DNA of 64,000 nucleotides from Terriglobus sp. TAA 43 (GCF_000800015.1 NZ_JUGR01000001.1:620001-684000), one strand, 5' to 3'; shown: positions 1 to 9,882, counted from the first letter of the stretch. Made by a program: numbers and translations. Notes: a model not told the origin generated them from the letters alone.

Positions 1-155
1 GCAAAGTCGCCGACATGCAGTGCCTGCCCGAAGGCCTCGAAGATCGCCGCTACTACCGCCCCACCGACCAGGGTCGCGAACGCCAGCTATCCCAACGCAT
101 GGAAGAAATCGCCCGTGCCAAAGCCGAAGCCGCAAATCAAAACAGGCGTAAGTAA
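1..155 (+). CDS. rarA: RarA/MgsA-type replication-associated recombination ATPase, C-terminal fragment
   Basis: Only the last 50 codons lie in the window (reading frame from base 3, stop TAA at 153-155). The tail contains CLPEGLEDRRYYRPTDQG, which resembles the conserved C-terminal segment of the AAA+ clamp-loader-like protein RarA (MgsA), where a 'LP..L....YY.PTD.G.E' block precedes a charged helix. RarA acts at stalled replication forks. The ATPase core is outside the window, so the name rests on this short tail alone. The gene converges on the next gene with 25 bases between the stops. Confidence 0.7.
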   Translation, partial: KVADMQCLPEGLEDRRYYRPTDQGRERQLSQRMEEIARAKAEAANQNRRK

Positions 156-161
156 CAAGTG

Positions 162-178
162 CTGACTTAGTAAGTCAG
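162..178. terminator. Short hairpin between convergent genes
   Basis: CTGACTT-AGT-AAGTCAG is a perfect 7-bp stem with a 3-base loop, placed between the stop of the rarA fragment and the stop of the convergent gene ending at 181. There is no T-tract, so it is a weak terminator candidate for either strand. Confidence 0.35.
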
Positions 179-180
179 AC

Positions 181-3066
181 TTAGTCGTCGTCCCCATCTC
201 CGTTGTACTTCTTCGCAACCTTCACCAAAGGCCCCGGCAGCATCACCTTATCTTCACCAGGATAAGGGCGCGCCCATCCCGTCACCACATACCACGTGGA
301 ATGATTCAGGAAGTTCGGTTCAACCGCATCGGCCTTGTCGTACTTACCCTTCATCACCGTCGCCGTAGCCTTGAACCAGGCCTTCTCCATCGGGTTCGAC
401 GAAACAGCCTGAGCACCCTTCAACCCAGGCCCATGATCCAGCGGCAGCACCGCAGGCACAACGTCATACGGAGTCAGATCAGGCGTGTTCTGGAACGCGT
501 CAAACATCGGCGAAGCCACCAGATCAAACTGCGTCAGCGGCTGCGTGCCAAGAATGTTTTCAATCGTCCGGTTGATGTTCTCAGCGGTATACGTCGTGTG
601 AATCGCCTTGCCTTCACCGGGAGTCTGCGACGCAACGGTGTAGGGGCTGATGATAAACACCGGTTGACGATGTCCATCCACATGGTCGGCCCCACCCTGC
701 GAATCATCTTCCTCAACAAAGATGGCCGAATCGCCCCACACCTTGCTGTGACTGATCGCCTCAACCATGCGGCCAAGCGCCAGATCGTTGTCTGCCTGAT
801 AACTCATCGGATCAGGCATTCCCTTTGAAGCACCCGCCGTGTGGTCATTCGGCAGCCAAAGAATAGTTAAGTTAGGTACCTTTCCTGCGGAATCCATCGC
901 CTGAAAATCTTTGATCCAGTAATCCACGCGATATTGATCGGGAATATTCAAATTGAACGGCGGATAGTGCGGATCCATAATCTTCGCCGCAGAAGGAATC
1001 ACCGAACTCACATGAATGGCATCATCCGGAACAACGCAACTGGAAGCCGGAGCCTTGCCTTCCTTGCATAGCGAAGTGTTATAGAAATCCGTCCACGTAT
1101 AAGCCGATCCATCAGCCTTATGCGCAATCGTAGCGCCGCTGCTCCATTCGCCATACAGCTTCGCGGTAAGTCCCTTTGCCTCAAGTCCCGTCCACAGAAA
1201 TCCCATCGGCGTATAGGTCAGCGGATCCTCTGCACCACCACCCGGGTACGAACGAATCCAATCCGGCGACAGAATGTCGTTGGAATAAAACGAACCCGAC
1301 ATACCAATCCACGGATGACCATCAGCCGATTGACGACTCGGCGCATACACGTTGTCCAACAGCGGGAACCGCTTCACCATCGCATGCTGATTCGGCACAG
1401 CAGAAGCAAACATCGCCAACTCAGGCGATCCATTCCCCCACTTCACATCACCCAGCATCTGGTCGTACGTGCGGTTCTCTTTAATGATCAAAAACACATG
1501 CTTGATCAGCGAAGGCTCACCAATATGCTTTGGCACCGCGACCGCCACAGCCCGCGGATCAATGAACTCTTTCCCAACTTCAATGTTCGTCGTCAGGTTC
1601 CAGTGATTGTTATCAAACACCTGCTTGCTGAACTTCGCCAGTTCAACAGAATTCGGCTCCGCAATCAGGTTCGCAACCCCCATATCGCCGTGCGTGTTGT
1701 AGCCAACTACGTTTTCTTTGATCGTCGTATTACCGCGTGATCCCAGCCCCTTATCATCGGCCACCAGAATCTGTTTCCGCGCCTTGTCATACGTGATGGA
1801 AGTTGGGAAGTAAGCCGTAGGAATATAACCAACCACGGGATTCGCTTCGCGCCCCTGCAGGTTCACAACGGCAACAGCATTCGCCTGCCCCAGCGTTACA
1901 TAAGCCTTGCCATCATCCGTAACGGCAACGCCATTGGGACCAGCGCCAAACGCACCATTTCCAATCGGAACGCTAAGGCTAATCGTGCGCATCACCTTAT
2001 CGGTCTGAAGATCAACGATCGAAAGACTATCGCTATAAGCATTCGCAACATAGAGCTTCGAACCGGAAATCGCCATCCCTACCGGATGCAAACCAACCGG
2101 GATGGTCTTCACTTCCTTACCCGCTGTCAGGTCAACAACAGACACCGTGCCAGTGATCGTGAAAGCATCCTTCCGGTCAACAACGATCGCCGTACCATCC
2201 GAATCGTTAGTGAAATCCTCGCCAGTAGCGGGCCGTCCCCCTTCATTGGTCACATACGCATAGTTCCCGCTCACCACAACACTGTTCGGCACATTGCCAA
2301 CAGGAATCTGGCTAATCAATTTCGCGGGAGACGATGTAAGGTCAATCACTCCGAGCGTGTTCGCAACATTCAACGCAACATAGGCACGCTTACCATCCGC
2401 TGAGAATGCAATGCCTCCCGGATTGATTGACTTCGCATTGTGATACGTGCGCCCATCCGCGGGCGGCTCAGGCAGTTTCACTCGCTGCTCACTGCTCAGA
2501 AGACCCGTCTTCTTATCCACCTTCGTAATCACAACGTGGTTGTTGTCTTGGCTGAAAAGCAGCTTCGAGCCATCGGCGGAATACGTAATGCCCGTAAACG
2601 ATCCCGCGGTGGTGTCCTTCGCAGTGGCTCCCGCGTCTTCAGGAGTAAACCGCTGCAGCACCTTTCCCGCCACCGTATCGAATACGATGATCGGCTGCGG
2701 CGATCCCATCAGCAACACAGCCGCACTATGAACCATGCGATTGGGATTGAGCGCAATCGCCTTCACGCGCACAGGCGTGCCCATCTCAACAATCTTGCCC
2801 GCAGGCGTCAGCACTTGGTTGTCGGAAACAACAATCGAGCCATCCCGCTGCGGTCCCACCGTGCGATTCGGGCTGCCTACCTCAGAGTTTGCGCCCGCTG
2901 CAGCCTTCCCCGTCCCCATGATTTCTTCTTTTGGGGCAGCCGTATCAAAATCCCTGCCTTTGGCGGGAGCAGGTTTTGCCTGCCCCCAGGCCAAACCAGA
3001 ACCAATCAGCAGACAGGCTGAAAACAAACGAACCGTAGAACCTTTAGAGGAAGACATCAGACGCAT
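181..3066 (-). CDS. YVTN/YncE beta-propeller fused to an alkaline-phosphatase-superfamily phosphoesterase
   Basis: 961 residues, exported: an N-terminal signal peptide (about residues 1-28, ending near GLAWGQA) precedes a YVTN-type beta-propeller (about 85-470; repeats such as AYVTNEGG and LYVANAYSDSLSIVD). A phosphoesterase domain follows (about 520-890), opening with HVFLIIKENRTYDQMLGD, the usual entry motif of the PF04185 family that includes acid phosphatases and phospholipases C. The start has a clear ribosome-binding site (AAAGGAG, 5 bases upstream). Such propeller/phosphatase fusions are common in Acidobacteria. The substrate is unknown; a secreted phosphomonoester or phosphodiester hydrolase is the family-level expectation. 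Confidence 0.9.
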   Translation of the reverse strand: MRLMSSSKGSTVRLFSACLLIGSGLAWGQAKPAPAKGRDFDTAAPKEEIMGTGKAAAGANSEVGSPNRTVGPQRDGSIVVSDNQVLTPAGKIVEMGTPVRVKAIALNPNRMVHSAAVLLMGSPQPIIVFDTVAGKVLQRFTPEDAGATAKDTTAGSFTGITYSADGSKLLFSQDNNHVVITKVDKKTGLLSSEQRVKLPEPPADGRTYHNAKSINPGGIAFSADGKRAYVALNVANTLGVIDLTSSPAKLISQIPVGNVPNSVVVSGNYAYVTNEGGRPATGEDFTNDSDGTAIVVDRKDAFTITGTVSVVDLTAGKEVKTIPVGLHPVGMAISGSKLYVANAYSDSLSIVDLQTDKVMRTISLSVPIGNGAFGAGPNGVAVTDDGKAYVTLGQANAVAVVNLQGREANPVVGYIPTAYFPTSITYDKARKQILVADDKGLGSRGNTTIKENVVGYNTHGDMGVANLIAEPNSVELAKFSKQVFDNNHWNLTTNIEVGKEFIDPRAVAVAVPKHIGEPSLIKHVFLIIKENRTYDQMLGDVKWGNGSPELAMFASAVPNQHAMVKRFPLLDNVYAPSRQSADGHPWIGMSGSFYSNDILSPDWIRSYPGGGAEDPLTYTPMGFLWTGLEAKGLTAKLYGEWSSGATIAHKADGSAYTWTDFYNTSLCKEGKAPASSCVVPDDAIHVSSVIPSAAKIMDPHYPPFNLNIPDQYRVDYWIKDFQAMDSAGKVPNLTILWLPNDHTAGASKGMPDPMSYQADNDLALGRMVEAISHSKVWGDSAIFVEEDDSQGGADHVDGHRQPVFIISPYTVASQTPGEGKAIHTTYTAENINRTIENILGTQPLTQFDLVASPMFDAFQNTPDLTPYDVVPAVLPLDHGPGLKGAQAVSSNPMEKAWFKATATVMKGKYDKADAVEPNFLNHSTWYVVTGWARPYPGEDKVMLPGPLVKVAKKYNGDGDDD

Positions 3067-3128
3067 CGTTACTCCTTTCCCCTATGTACGAAGCAAGCGT
3101 GAACAGATCATGAATGGCAATTGTTACT

Positions 3129-4658
3129 CTATAGTTTCTTGGCGTCACGCTGATTCGTTCCTGAAATCACGATGCAACGATCCACTCGACCTTCGCTGGC
3201 CCTTTCAAAGCGAAAGCTGGCAGCACTTGTCTGCAAGGTGAAGTACTGGTCGCGCGTTTCGGGCAGTAACTCACATGGCTCCGAAAATCCAAAATGATAG
3301 GTCGACCCCACACTGTAGGAGCCAGAGATGTAGGGTTTCCCGTCTCGGATTGTGACCGTTAGTTTGTCCTGCCCATCCTTATCCGCCTGATCATACGTTC
3401 CCTCCAGACCTTCCAGCGAAGCGGGATCAAGTTTGATCAACGTATGCTCGACAGGTTGAAGATCCGGCCACGCATACTCATGGGCAATGGAACGAAGAAG
3501 CTCTGTAATAAGCTTTTCGCCCTGTTGTCCATTGGTCATAATCACGACTCCTTGTCCTTGGTCGCGATACGCTTCCAGCACGGAGACGAAGCCTGTGTTC
3601 ACCCCAAAATGATCAAAACGAGGCGTTGCACCAGGCTTCTCAACTTCGAAACCTAAACCCCAATTGTCCTTCTGGCGACTCAGCATATCCTTCGCCAAAG
3701 CTTGCGTCAGAATCCTGTCGGATGTTCCGGCATATTCCTTTTGCACTTCAATTGCTGCGCGCGCAAGGTCGGAGGGCGTCGACCATAAGCCTCCAGCAGC
3801 CATCTCGGGGATGACGTGGAAACCACCGGGGAGAGGCGAACCATGTGATCCGTATCCCAGTGCTGCGCTACTGACCAGATTGGACGGCAGTGGCTGTTCA
3901 TACGTGCTCTGAATCATGCCAATGGGGCCAAGCACCTGACTGCGCATCACTGCTGGAAAGCTCTTCCCCGACTTCTCCATCATCAGCAACTGGACGATCA
4001 TCATGCCGCCGCCTGAATAGCTATATACCAAACCAGGCACGGTCTCGACGCGCACCGGCGGTGAGGCTGCTGGTTTCAAGCCATCCAGTATCTGAATCAC
4101 CGTGGGTAGCGGCTGCCCCACTTCGTAGCCGCTAAATCCATGAACACCCACGCCTGCACTATGGCTAAGGAGTCTGCGAAGCGTCACCTTCTGGTTTGTC
4201 GTGAACTCATTCTCGGGAATGTGCCATGAGCGAAGTTCGTTGTTTACATTCTCATCAAGCTTGAGCTTGCCACTTCGTACCAGGCTAAGCGCGCCGAGCG
4301 CGGCAATCGGTTTGCTGATGGAGCCCGCCTGAAAGAGTGTCTCCGGAGTCACCAGACGGCCTGTTTGTACGTCTGCAACACCGTAGGCCTTTGTCCATTG
4401 GATCTTTCCATGATCGAAGTAGGCGATGCTCACACCCGGCACATGGTAGTAGCGCATCCTGTCGGTCACGTGCATTCCGGCCACGGGCTGGCCTTTGATG
4501 ATCACCGAAGGCAGTAACCCATTCTCGATATGAGAGATCTGAGTCTGTGTGTCAGCACTGGGTGCGGGCTGTTGTGCTTGCGCCCGATACAGCAGCGACA
4601 TTGCTACGGATGCGATGACGAGCAAGCAGGTACGTTGATACCACTCAATTCTGCGCAT
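3129..4658 (-). CDS. Secreted serine hydrolase of the beta-lactamase/class C family
   Basis: 509 residues. Signal peptide at residues 1-29 (CLLVIASVAMSLLYRAQAQ). The catalytic SxxK motif is in GSISKPIAAL, and the second motif appears as YSYSG, in the position of the usual YxN. A HFG triad is in FDHFGVNTGF. This is the DUF/PF00144 group that includes penicillin-binding-protein-like esterases and D-aminopeptidases. A C-terminal lipocalin-like segment (about 400-509) follows the hydrolase domain. A GAGG ribosome-binding site precedes the ATG. Substrate unknown; it could be a peptidase or an esterase. It reads away from a spacer with repeated operator-like sites. Confidence 0.88.
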   Translation of the reverse strand: MRRIEWYQRTCLLVIASVAMSLLYRAQAQQPAPSADTQTQISHIENGLLPSVIIKGQPVAGMHVTDRMRYYHVPGVSIAYFDHGKIQWTKAYGVADVQTGRLVTPETLFQAGSISKPIAALGALSLVRSGKLKLDENVNNELRSWHIPENEFTTNQKVTLRRLLSHSAGVGVHGFSGYEVGQPLPTVIQILDGLKPAASPPVRVETVPGLVYSYSGGGMMIVQLLMMEKSGKSFPAVMRSQVLGPIGMIQSTYEQPLPSNLVSSAALGYGSHGSPLPGGFHVIPEMAAGGLWSTPSDLARAAIEVQKEYAGTSDRILTQALAKDMLSRQKDNWGLGFEVEKPGATPRFDHFGVNTGFVSVLEAYRDQGQGVVIMTNGQQGEKLITELLRSIAHEYAWPDLQPVEHTLIKLDPASLEGLEGTYDQADKDGQDKLTVTIRDGKPYISGSYSVGSTYHFGFSEPCELLPETRDQYFTLQTSAASFRFERASEGRVDRCIVISGTNQRDAKKL

Positions 4659-4672
4659 AGAGCCTCGCGAGG

Positions 4673-4829
4673 ACTAGATCTTCTAGTGCGTTCGAAGAGC
4701 GTTGCAAAGAGCCCGGGGATCTGCCAAGGGCCACGATCATCACTTCGGTTGATGTTGAATCGGCTTTGCCCATCGGCTTCTCCACTAGAACTTCTATGGG
4801 AATGAAGTTACTCCACTCGATGTTCTATG
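4673..4829. promoter_or_regulatory. Three ACTAGA-N3-TCTAGT-like sites upstream of the serine hydrolase
   Basis: ACTAGATCTTCTAGT (4673-4687) is a perfect 6-3-6 palindrome 15 bases upstream of the hydrolase ATG. ACTAGAACTTCTATG (4784-4798) and ACTCGATGTTCTATG (4815-4829) are close variants 31 bases apart, and both are followed by GGA. They look like regulator-binding sites; the regulator is not identifiable here. Confidence 0.4.
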
Positions 4830-5084
4830 GGACGACGATTGCAGAAAATAATTGCAACCGATAATCGGGACTGTCCGAGAGTGAACACGGATGGAAAGCT
4901 CAAGAGCCATATCCGGGGCCGTAATTTCAAGATGCACTGGATGAACGAGCGCGGAAGCGTTCATGCAGCCGGCCAAAACCTCACCATCCGCGGCCGTTCG
5001 GTTCCTGGTACTTACGACACCACCCGCACCGCGATGAATGACAGCCAACGCCCGCCGAAGGCGTCGAGAATCGCACGAAGTGCC

Positions 5085-5325
5085 CTGTCAAGCCCCTGAA
5101 CCACTCAACTCCAACAAATAAAAAGAAATAGAGTTGGCAGGTCATTTCTACCAAACAACTAAAATAGAACTAGACAGCAAAAGGGCCGCGCTGAGCGCGG
5201 CCCTAACTCGTTTAGAAAGACGATTTTGCCTCTAACTCCAATGGGCAGACGATTTTACAAACACCAAAACCATAAACCCGATAGAAAGACGATTTTAGAA
5301 AAACAGGGGGGAGGGGGGTACCCCT
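5085..5325. repeat. 241-bp dispersed intergenic repeat, copy 1 (3' of thiC)
   Basis: Runs from CTGTCAAGCCCC to GGGGTACCCCT and matches 36820-37060 over the same length and in the same orientation. It contains a hairpin (GGGCCGCGC-TGA-GCGCGGCCC split at 5183-5191/5195-5203), three AGACGATTTT iterons (5218, 5247, 5287) and a G6-A-G6 run. On the minus strand the hairpin is followed by TTTT, so it can terminate thiC. Confidence 0.85.
5183..5203 (-). terminator. Terminator-like hairpin in repeat copy 1
   Basis: A 9-bp perfect GC-rich stem with a 3-base loop. Reading on the minus strand it is followed by TTTTGC, as expected for an intrinsic terminator of thiC, whose stop is 131 bases upstream. Confidence 0.6.
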
Positions 5326-5333
5326 CTCCCTGA

Positions 5334-6866
<1,533 letters not shown>

Positions 6867-6948
6867 TCAATGTAGGCCAAACATCGCCTCCGCCAGTCCG
6901 GTAACCGTAGCATCGCCACTGGTGCAGGAGTAGAATCGGAGGTAGCTT

Positions 6949-7434
6949 ATGTCCCAGTCCGGTCGTTCCTCCGTCAAGGTCATCGTCGCCACCGTCGTCA
7001 TCGTCGGTGCTGTCCTGTTCCTCGCCATTGCGGGCGCACGTGACAGCAAGGCCACCAGCTACTACTGCACCATCGGCGAACTCCAGACCATGGGCCAGAA
7101 GGCCTACAAGCGCAACCTGCGCGTGGCAGGCAACGTGAAGCCCGGCTCCATCCAACGCGTGGGCACGCACGCTCAGTTCGTCCTGCTGGAACAGGGTAAG
7201 GAACTCACCGTGAACTACCAGGGCACTGAACCGCCACCAGACACCTTCAAGGACGACGCCCAGGCATTAGCCATGGGCCACCTCGGCCGCGATGGCGTCT
7301 TCCAGGCCACCGAACTCCAGGCCAAGTGCGCCAGCAAGTACGCCCCCGCTCCCAACGGAGCGAAGCCCGGCACCCAACCCGCCGGAACTCCCAGCGCCGC
7401 TCCTACAGCTACGCTTGTTGCACCTTTGAAATAG
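6949..7434 (+). CDS. ccmE: Cytochrome c maturation heme chaperone CcmE, CxxxY type
   Basis: 161 residues. A single N-terminal membrane anchor (about 8-28, VKVIVATVVIVGAVLFLAIA) is followed by an OB-fold periplasmic domain (about 45-125; RVAGNVKPGSI, VNYQGTEPPPDTFKDD). The heme-attaching position of CcmE, normally His in HxxxY, is Cys127 in KCASKY, giving C127-xxx-Y131. This CxxxY form is known from Desulfovibrio and some archaea. The tail (132-161) is rich in Pro and Ala. CcmE carries heme from CcmABCD to the lyase. It is the first ccm gene here and diverges from thiC. Confidence 0.92.
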   Translation: MSQSGRSSVKVIVATVVIVGAVLFLAIAGARDSKATSYYCTIGELQTMGQKAYKRNLRVAGNVKPGSIQRVGTHAQFVLLEQGKELTVNYQGTEPPPDTFKDDAQALAMGHLGRDGVFQATELQAKCASKYAPAPNGAKPGTQPAGTPSAAPTATLVAPLK

Positions 7435-7436
7435 CT

Positions 7437-7967
7437 TTAGGCAGTCGGCGGCAGCACGTACGCTGGTGGTGTTGGAAGAGCTCCATACAGTTCTTCGGCA
7501 TCCGGAACGACGTAGTCGTGCAGGAAGTACTGAAAGTACGTGCCGCTGAACAGGAATGTCATCACACCGCCAAACGCCAGGCCAACCGTCGCTTCCTCCA
7601 GCGCGCTCCTCAACTTGAAGGCTGCGGCAGTGTAACTGCCTACGACAGCGATCATCCCAAAAGCTACCAACGAGTAATAGAGCACGCGTGTATCGCCAAT
7701 ACCTTGACCGCGAGACATGAGGCCAATCGTGGCTCCTACCATCACCGCGATCAGGAATACTCCGGGAATAACAGCGACATTCACGATCGCCCAGATCAAC
7801 GCGTCTTTGCGACCCGTTACCTTGCGCACCCAGTTGGCCAGCACAATCATCCAGATCGAATTAAAGTAGCTGCGGGTAAGGATGGATAGGGCTAACACCC
7901 AACCCCAATGCAGACGTGGAGGCGGAAGAACGATCCGAGGATCGTGGGAAGATTTCAATTCTTGCAT
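7437..7967 (-). CDS. Four-helix membrane protein of unknown function
   Basis: 176 residues from the ATG chosen here; a GTG 9 bases upstream is possible. About four hydrophobic segments: near 24-44, 60-85, 95-115 and 130-150, counted from the start. Soluble tails are short and the C-terminus is proline-rich (PTPPAYVLPPTA). I do not recognise a family; it resembles small Yip1/DUF-type inner-membrane proteins only in general layout. It lies on the opposite strand between ccmE and ccmA and stops 3 bases from the ccmE stop, so it separates ccmE from the rest of the ccm genes. No ribosome-binding site stands out. Confidence 0.75.
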   Translation of the reverse strand: MQELKSSHDPRIVLPPPRLHWGWVLALSILTRSYFNSIWMIVLANWVRKVTGRKDALIWAIVNVAVIPGVFLIAVMVGATIGLMSRGQGIGDTRVLYYSLVAFGMIAVVGSYTAAAFKLRSALEEATVGLAFGGVMTFLFSGTYFQYFLHDYVVPDAEELYGALPTPPAYVLPPTA

Positions 7968-8033
7968 GGCCAACACTCTAACGATGCTTTCAACCCAAGC
8001 TCAAGCAGATTCCGCACTTTATACTGAAAGCCG

Positions 8034-8723
8034 ATGCAGTCCATTCCCAATTTGGCAGCAGAGGTCACAAACCTCTCCCGGCTTTACGGCAGCTTCGCTG
8101 CACTCAAGCGTGTCTCCTGCACCTTTGAATCGGGTGGATTCCACGTCCTGCTCGGTCCCAACGGCGCAGGCAAATCCACGCTCCTCCGCACGCTCGCCGG
8201 ACTCATCACGCCGACATCAGGAACCGTAACGACACTTGGCGGCACACCCTTCAACGAGCGTCATCGCATGGCTTACATGAGCCACGCACCCATGCTCTAC
8301 GAAGAGCTAACCGCGATGGAAAACCTCCGCTACTTCCTGCGCCTTCAGAATCCCGGCGCAACGTGCGACTGCGTTGGTTCACCAGAGATGGCATTGCGTG
8401 CAGTCGGCATCGATCCCTTCCTCACGCGCCCCGTATCGCAGTTCTCGCAGGGCATGCGCCAGCGCGTCTCGATGGCACGTGCACTCGTTAGCGATCCTGA
8501 ACTTCTGCTACTCGACGAGCCATTCAGCAACATGGATGTCAGCGGCGCAAAGGAACTCGTCACGCTACTACTCGACTTCCGCACCTGGCCGCTCGTTGGC
8601 GGACGCAAGCGCACCGTCATCGTCACAACGCATCAGTTCGAGCTCGTCCATCACGCAGCCGATTCCGTCATCCACATGCGCCATGGCAGCATCGTCACAC
8701 CAAATGCCGAGGCGGCTGCATGA
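8034..8723 (+). CDS. ccmA: Heme exporter ATP-binding subunit CcmA
   Basis: 229 residues, an ABC ATPase of one domain: Walker A GPNGAGKST (about 43-51), signature FSQGMRQRVSMARAL, Walker B LLLLDEPFSNMD and switch histidine in TTHQFE. With CcmB it drives release of heme-loaded CcmE from CcmC in cytochrome c maturation. The family call rests on length and on the neighbours ccmB, ccmC and ccmD. It overlaps the next gene (ybaK) by 4 bases (ATGA), so the two are translationally coupled. Confidence 0.9.
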   Translation: MQSIPNLAAEVTNLSRLYGSFAALKRVSCTFESGGFHVLLGPNGAGKSTLLRTLAGLITPTSGTVTTLGGTPFNERHRMAYMSHAPMLYEELTAMENLRYFLRLQNPGATCDCVGSPEMALRAVGIDPFLTRPVSQFSQGMRQRVSMARALVSDPELLLLDEPFSNMDVSGAKELVTLLLDFRTWPLVGGRKRTVIVTTHQFELVHHAADSVIHMRHGSIVTPNAEAAA

Positions 8724-9205
8724 AGACGAACGCCGCACGTCTGCTAGACAAACTGAACATCAAGTACGAAACCCGCGAGTACGAAGTCAGCCCTAACGAC
8801 CTCACCGCAGGCACAGTCGCACGCAAGATCGACATGCCCGTCGAGCAGGTCTTCAAAACACTCCTCTGTCGCCTCCACGACGGTGAATATGTCTTCGGCG
8901 TCGTTCCCGGCAACAGCGAACTCGACCTGAAGAAACTCGCCTTGGCAGCAGAAGCAAAGAGAGCCGAACTGACCTCATTGAAAGACGTAGAGCCACTCAC
9001 TGGCTACATCCGCGGCGGCGTGACCGTCATGGGCGCGAAGAAGGCGTACCGCGCATTCGCTGACGAATCCATCGAGCTCTTCGACACAATCAGCGTCTCC
9101 GCTGGCACGCGCGGTCTGCAGCTCCTTCTTGCACCCGCCGACTACATTCGCGCAGCAGAAGCTCAAGTCGCCGACATCACGAAAGATGGAGTGACCGTCG
9201 AGTGA
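8720..9205 (+). CDS. ybaK: Cys-tRNA(Pro)/Cys-tRNA(Cys) deacylase, YbaK/EbsC family
   Basis: 161 residues, the family's usual length. YbaK removes Cys mischarged onto tRNA(Pro) in trans. Family blocks seen are TAGTVARKIDMPVEQVFKTL near the N-terminus, VFGVVPGNSELDLKKLA in the middle with its conserved lysines, and the glycine-rich GYIRGGVTVMGAKK and SAGTRGLQLLL at the end. Its ATG overlaps the ccmA stop (ATGA), and its stop overlaps the GTG start of ccmB (GTGA). It therefore sits translationally coupled inside the ccmA-ccmB operon, which is not its usual setting. Confidence 0.92.
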   Translation: MKTNAARLLDKLNIKYETREYEVSPNDLTAGTVARKIDMPVEQVFKTLLCRLHDGEYVFGVVPGNSELDLKKLALAAEAKRAELTSLKDVEPLTGYIRGGVTVMGAKKAYRAFADESIELFDTISVSAGTRGLQLLLAPADYIRAAEAQVADITKDGVTVE

Positions 9206-9882
9206 TCTATCTCCGCACCGTCTGGCTCCACCTCAAGAAAGATCTTCGGCTCGAATGGCGAAGCCGCGAAGCCGTCGCTGGCATGCTCTTCTTCACATTG
9301 CTGATCGCGGTAGCCTTTGCAATGGCATTCGACCCCACCGGCTATCCCGCCATGGCAAGACAAATGAGCGGCGGCCTTCTCTGGGTGGGCTTACTCTTCG
9401 CCGCAACGACCTCGCTCAACATCTCATGGGAACGCGAACGCCGCAATCAAGTCATGGACGCGCACCGCATGAGCGCCGCACCGCCATCCGCACTCTTCCT
9501 CGGCAAGGCGCTGGCAAACTTCCTCTTCGTGGCCTTCATTGAAGCCGTACTCGCGCCGGTCTTCATCGTCTTTTACAACCTGCATCCGCTGGGCGAGATC
9601 AAGTGGCTCTTGCTGATCCTGCCACTGGGAACGTGGGCCATCGTAGCCAACGGCACGTTCTTCGCCGCGCTGGGTCTGCGCAGCCGCAACCGCGCTCTGA
9701 TGTTGCCAGCAATTCTCTTCCCCATCTCCATCCCGGCGCTGCTCGGTGTCACGCAGGCCACCACCGCCGTCATCACCGGCGATTTTGAACCCGGCATGTG
9801 GGTGCGCCTGATCTTCGGGTTTGACGTCATCTTCACCACCGCATGCATCCTTCTCTTCGGAACCGTGCTCCACGCCGAATAA
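9202..9882 (+). CDS. ccmB: Heme exporter permease CcmB
   Basis: 226 residues, GTG start overlapping ybaK by 4 bases. Six predicted membrane helices. The N-terminus (LHLKKDLRLEWRSREAVAGMLFFTLLI) has the usual CcmB opening, and SLNISWERERRNQVMDAHRMSAAP is the cytoplasmic loop that contacts CcmA. CcmAB forms the ABC unit that powers holo-CcmE release. It is followed by ccmC after 41 bases. Confidence 0.93.
   Translation: MIYLRTVWLHLKKDLRLEWRSREAVAGMLFFTLLIAVAFAMAFDPTGYPAMARQMSGGLLWVGLLFAATTSLNISWERERRNQVMDAHRMSAAPPSALFLGKALANFLFVAFIEAVLAPVFIVFYNLHPLGEIKWLLLILPLGTWAIVANGTFFAALGLRSRNRALMLPAILFPISIPALLGVTQATTAVITGDFEPGMWVRLIFGFDVIFTTACILLFGTVLHAE

Larger units (their letters stand above)
4659..5333. 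other. 675-base spacer: operator-like iterons plus a dispersed repeat
   Basis: No convincing gene. The part next to the serine hydrolase start holds three related 15-base sites (4673-4687, 4784-4798, 4815-4829). The part next to the thiC stop is occupied by a 241-bp repeat (5085-5325). An open frame at 4827-5099 lacks a ribosome-binding site and runs into the repeat, so I do not call it a gene. Confidence 0.7.

Noticed and set aside
4827-5099. 90-residue open frame in the thiC-serine hydrolase spacer
   Set aside because: No ribosome-binding site, odd composition, and its 3' end runs into the 241-bp repeat; one of the operator-like sites overlaps its start. Not called a gene.
5305-5318. G-quadruplex in the G6-A-G6 run
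   Set aside because: Two G-runs with one A between them could pair with other strands or fold only with very short loops; sequence alone does not support it.
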